Shown here piece by piece: positions 60,617-64,000 of a stretch of DNA of 64,000 bases. A program made the translations under genes and the position numbers. The notes under the pieces are model-generated. The model was not told the origin of the DNA and searched no databases. It saw nothing but the letters and a program-made list of their open reading frames with translations. The stretch covers positions 29,011 through 93,010 of the forward strand of contig JAKPCT010000291.1 in NCBI GenBank assembly GCA_029553165.1, given 5' to 3'. Every line of letters starts with the position of its first letter. Position 1 is the first letter of the stretch. The DNA is from Bacillota bacterium (GTDB taxonomy: Bacteria > Bacillota > UBA4882 > UBA8346).

Positions 60617-61492
60617 TTAATCCCAGTTCCTGGTGGTGAGTTGTTCCAAAAAAGCTTTAACAGGCCAGGTAAGGTATTTATCACGGCGTAAAATTAAATA
60701 GGTATGTCGGATCATTGGTTCCCAGGAGTTAATGGTGACAATTTTCAGCTCATTCTTTGCCAGTTCATCTTTGACGGCAACCTCAGGTAGAAAAGCCAAT
60801 CCCAAGCCACGTTGGACAAACCGGATAATCGCCTCAATACTTTCTAGTTCCATTGAGATCTTGGGACGAAAATTATATTTACGGAATTTTTCTTCTAAAA
60901 AGAGGCGAAAGCCGGATCCGAAGCGAAATAGCAGTAATGGCTCAGCCTCCAACTGGTTAATGTTGATTGTTGCGGGGAAATTGGGAGGAGCAATCAGATG
61001 GATCTGATCGGCAAAGACTGGAAATGTCAACAGATTAAGCCGGGGATCGATTGTTGTTACCAATCCTACATCAACCGAGTTTTCGTGGACTAATTTGTTG
61101 ATTATGTTGGAGGTGCCGTTACGGATTTGGATTTCAATTTTGGAATGATTCAGTTTATATTGATGTAAGATGTCAGGGAGTCTGAAAATGGTTGTTGTTG
61201 TACCGGCGCCGATCGTTAAGCGTCCCAATTCGTAAGAGAATTGATGGACTACTTGTTTGGCTTGCTCCGACAAATTTAGAATTTGTTGCACATAACTTAG
61301 AAAAATTTCACCGGCAGGCGTTAAGTTTAACGAACGTCCCAAACGTTCAAACAATAATTCTCCAAGCTCTGCTTCGAGAGCTTTAATTTGCAAAGTTACC
61401 GCTGGTTGTGTCAAATGCAGCTCTTCGGCGGCTTTGGAAAAATTTTTATAAGTCGCTACACTCTGAAAGGTTTTAAATTGATTGATATCCAT
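60617..61492 (-). CDS. LysR-family transcriptional regulator
   Basis: A 291-residue regulator. The N-terminal winged helix (residues 1-60) has FKTFQSVATYKNFSKAAEELHLTQPAVTLQIKALE, followed by the linker helix and a two-lobed effector domain (from about 88). The ligand is unknown; the CysL/YwfR-like subgroup is one possibility. The ATG at 61492 is 8 nt after AAAGGA. It is divergent from purA with about 107 bp between them, containing an imperfect AT-rich dyad near 61516-61534 that could be its operator. A regulatory link to purA is not implied by known biology. Confidence 0.93.
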   Translation of the reverse strand: MDINQFKTFQSVATYKNFSKAAEELHLTQPAVTLQIKALEAELGELLFERLGRSLNLTPAGEIFLSYVQQILNLSEQAKQVVHQFSYELGRLTIGAGTTTTIFRLPDILHQYKLNHSKIEIQIRNGTSNIINKLVHENSVDVGLVTTIDPRLNLLTFPVFADQIHLIAPPNFPATININQLEAEPLLLFRFGSGFRLFLEEKFRKYNFRPKISMELESIEAIIRFVQRGLGLAFLPEVAVKDELAKNELKIVTINSWEPMIRHTYLILRRDKYLTWPVKAFLEQLTTRNWD

Positions 61493-61545
61493 AATTAAAA
61501 TCCTTTGTATAAAAATTATTAATACTAATTATAAAATCTATTAAA

Positions 61546-62888
<1,343 letters not shown>

Positions 62889-62973
62889 TTGTCTGTTTTA
62901 GCTGTTTTCCGAAATGAAATATTAAATGAATTAAAAGTATAAAAATACCAGAAAAAACTTTATAATAAAAAGG

Positions 62974-63002
62974 TTGACACAGATAAAAAAATGTTGTATT
63001 AT
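62974..63002 (+). promoter_or_regulatory. Promoter of tRNA-Lys
   Basis: TTGACA (62974-62979), 17-bp spacer and TATTAT (62997-63002), 24 bp before the tRNA 5' end. Confidence 0.85.
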
Positions 63003-63026
63003 AAGAAAGCTGATTGATTCAGCAAC

Positions 63027-63102
63027 GGGCCATTAGCTCAGGTGGCAGAGCACCTGACTTTTAATCAGGGTGTCCCGCGTTCGAGTCGCGGATGACCCAC
63101 CA
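63027..63102 (+). tRNA. tRNA-Lys(TTT)
   Basis: A cloverleaf with acceptor GGGCCAT/ATGACCC, D-arm TAGCTCAGGTGGCAGAGCA, anticodon stem CCTGA/TCAGG with loop CTTTTAA giving TTT, T-arm CCGCGTTCGAGTCGCGG, and encoded CCA. Its 3' end faces an integrase pseudogene, so it is a likely integration site. Confidence 0.96.
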
Positions 63103-63113
63103 TCGAATATATC

Positions 63114-63146
63114 GAGCTTTCAAGGTGTTTTTGAAAGCTCTTTTTT
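63114..63146 (+). terminator. Terminator after tRNA-Lys
   Basis: GAGCTTTCAA and TTGAAAGCTC form a 10-bp stem around a 7-nt loop, followed by six T residues. Confidence 0.9.
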
Positions 63147-63251
63147 ATTGTTTTTGACCACAATTCGACCACAATCAACTAACCTTCTTATTCTTCTTGG
63201 TATTGATTCTAAAATGCTTTCCAAATGGCCTACCACCTTGCAGTTGGTCCT

Positions 63252-63520
63252 CTAAAACACATGGATATAAATATCAGCGATCACGGCTATGCTGGAGTAT
63301 CTGGCCAATTCTTGAATAGCCTTTAAATCCTCTCCAGATTGAGCTAGGATGGCACAAAGGTATGTCTTAAGGCGTGAAGTTTTTTATGCTCAAGTTTTGC
63401 CTTTTAAAGTATTTTGAATATCTACATGTGAAATTGTGTGGCCATATCTTTTTCCCTTCTTCTGTGCAATAACCATCTATGTAATGGTTTCCCAATGAGT
63501 TTCCAGCTTTACATCCAGAA
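63252..63520 (-). pseudogene. Tyrosine recombinase (phage-type integrase) remnant, C-terminal part
   Basis: Read across frames on the minus strand, it gives a typical integrase tail: LGNHYIDGYCTEEGKK, WPHNFTCRYSKYFKRQNLSIK, then KLHALRHTF, then AILAQSGEDLKAIQELARYSS and IADIYIHVF with a stop. Two single-base losses, in an A run near 63387 and a T run near 63359, break the frame. The HxxR pair (HALR) and the Tyr nucleophile (IYIHV) are kept, but the LGHSS motif has become LARYSS. The N-terminal half is missing or unreadable. It lies 100-400 bp from tRNA-Lys, the usual place for an integrase next to its attachment site. Confidence 0.78.
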
Positions 63521-63588
63521 AACAATTTGACTGCCCGCCTCGAAGCAGACAGTCAGCTATTTTGCATATATAACAAGTTCAGTTTTAG

Positions 63589-63819
63589 TCAAACATCGGA
63601 ATAGATAGAATTAAACCGAGTAGCCGGTGGTTTAGCCGGCGGCTTCCGTTTGCGTCCTCTATTTCCAATGTTTGCATCGGGTCGTTTACGTTCAAGATCA
63701 GACTGGTAACAGCTGCTCCAGCCGCTATAAGGATCGGTTTGCGCTTTTCCCTCAGGCAGCTTAGTCATGGTACCGCATATACAATTGTATGTATCAATCT
63801 CGGCATTAAAGATCATCAT
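63589..63819 (-). CDS. Small zinc-ribbon protein, probably of mobile-element origin
   Basis: A 76-residue frame from ATG 63819. Reading upstream in frame gives RCPYCNE, so with the following CICG the protein would have a CPxC...CxC zinc ribbon (first knuckle upstream of the ATG). AGGAGG near 63857-63862 is too far from this ATG and points to a start about 30 bases further up, where only ATA, ATT or GTT codons exist. The C-terminal half is basic and Pro-rich (RKRKPPAKPPATR). The family is unknown. Either a non-ATG start or decay is possible. Confidence 0.5.
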   Translation of the reverse strand: MMIFNAEIDTYNCICGTMTKLPEGKAQTDPYSGWSSCYQSDLERKRPDANIGNRGRKRKPPAKPPATRFNSIYSDV

Positions 63820-63904
63820 TTCATTGCAGTATGGACATCTAATCTTTAAAACTATAATTACCTCCTGCTATATAAATCAACCTCATAGTAATTATTGGTG
63901 CAGA

Positions 63905-64000
63905 TTAATTTAGTAAGCCTAATGCTTCACGTTCAGAAAAACTATCTTTTGACAGTCCTGTACATGTGCCGACTACAATGGCTAGCGGACTATGCTCAAA
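63905..64000 (-). CDS. C-terminal end of a gene running off the right edge
   Basis: A 31-codon open frame on the minus strand ends with TAA at 63905-63907 (SPLAIVVGTCTGLSK, then EREALGLLN). The start lies outside the window. It follows the direction of the zinc-ribbon gene and integrase remnant, so it may belong to the same element. No function assigned. Confidence 0.4.
   Translation of the reverse strand, partial: FEHSPLAIVVGTCTGLSKDSFSEREALGLLN

Noticed and set aside
63520..63580. Inverted repeat near GACTGCC/GACAGTC as an attachment site
   Set aside because: Too short and imperfect to support; no second copy near tRNA-Lys.

Overview
The window is AT-rich, and its gene content points to an anaerobic, endospore-forming member of the Bacillota (Firmicutes). 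Sporulation markers are SpoIID, YabP, YabQ, YyaC, a YwmB-like protein and a YabM/MazG pair in the Bacillus subtilis yab order. Anaerobe markers are a rubrerythrin / superoxide reductase / ferritin operon, a clostridial 2[4Fe-4S] ferredoxin and a bacteriohemerythrin. Many genes start with TTG or GTG behind strong Shine-Dalgarno (SD) sequences. Most of the window is ordinary chromosomal core. The last kilobase, next to tRNA-Lys, is a decayed mobile element. Genus cannot be assigned from the sequence alone.

Region by region: 1-1420 (minus) holds the start of an ApbE-type flavin transferase and a DUF421-DUF4363 pair. 1684-5108 is a secreted-protein operon: a protein with acidic Ca-site-like motifs plus a catalytic/non-catalytic pair of exported M16 peptidases. 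5251-7491 is an oxidative-stress and iron module under a cysteine-rich MarR regulator; the same operator-like word lies in its own promoter and in the rubrerythrin promoter. 7557-10042 has a membrane protein, an M20 peptidase, DUF554 and a small isolated transcription unit. 10152-15631 is the yab/spoIID sporulation block, including a lytic-transglycosylase-fold protein that has lost its catalytic glutamate. 15648-20880 has a CAP protein behind a leader terminator, HD-GYP, NlpC/P60, tRNA-Thr(CGT), tRNA-Gly(CCC), a frameshifted secreted gene, ferredoxin, a ribbon-helix-helix protein and YqeY.

21049-32102 carries two class A penicillin-binding proteins, a second flippase, a SsuA/TauT-type ABC importer, a lipoprotein gene cut short by an IS1182-like remnant, two small unknown genes with a possible leader peptide, a DUF2809 gene with an in-frame stop, and rsuA. 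32268-41974 has a HAD phosphatase, an MsmX/UgpC-type ATPase, YyaC, VanW-like, an S1-domain protein, YfbR, a CheC-like protein, a zinc protease, hemerythrin and a twin P-loop ATPase. 42246-54946 holds alaS, a histidinol-phosphatase, YwmB, an operon of Nif3-like / coaX / hflX / dus / quinate-dehydrogenase-like genes, a Rossmann-like unknown, greA behind a long structured leader, and lysS.

55032-64000 has deoC, a LemA protein, a cation diffusion facilitator, a UDP-sugar pyrophosphorylase, an M23 peptidase, a roughly 200-nt highly structured intergenic element (probable non-coding RNA), a LysR regulator, purA, tRNA-Lys(TTT), and an integrase pseudogene with trailing mobile-element genes.

Best candidates for something undescribed: the structured element at 60361-60575, the MarR-controlled detoxification regulon with a C-terminal cysteine cluster, the transglycosylase-fold pseudoenzyme between yabP and yabQ, and the exported M16 pair with its partner protein. 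All functional statements are inferences from protein motifs and context; no database search was run.
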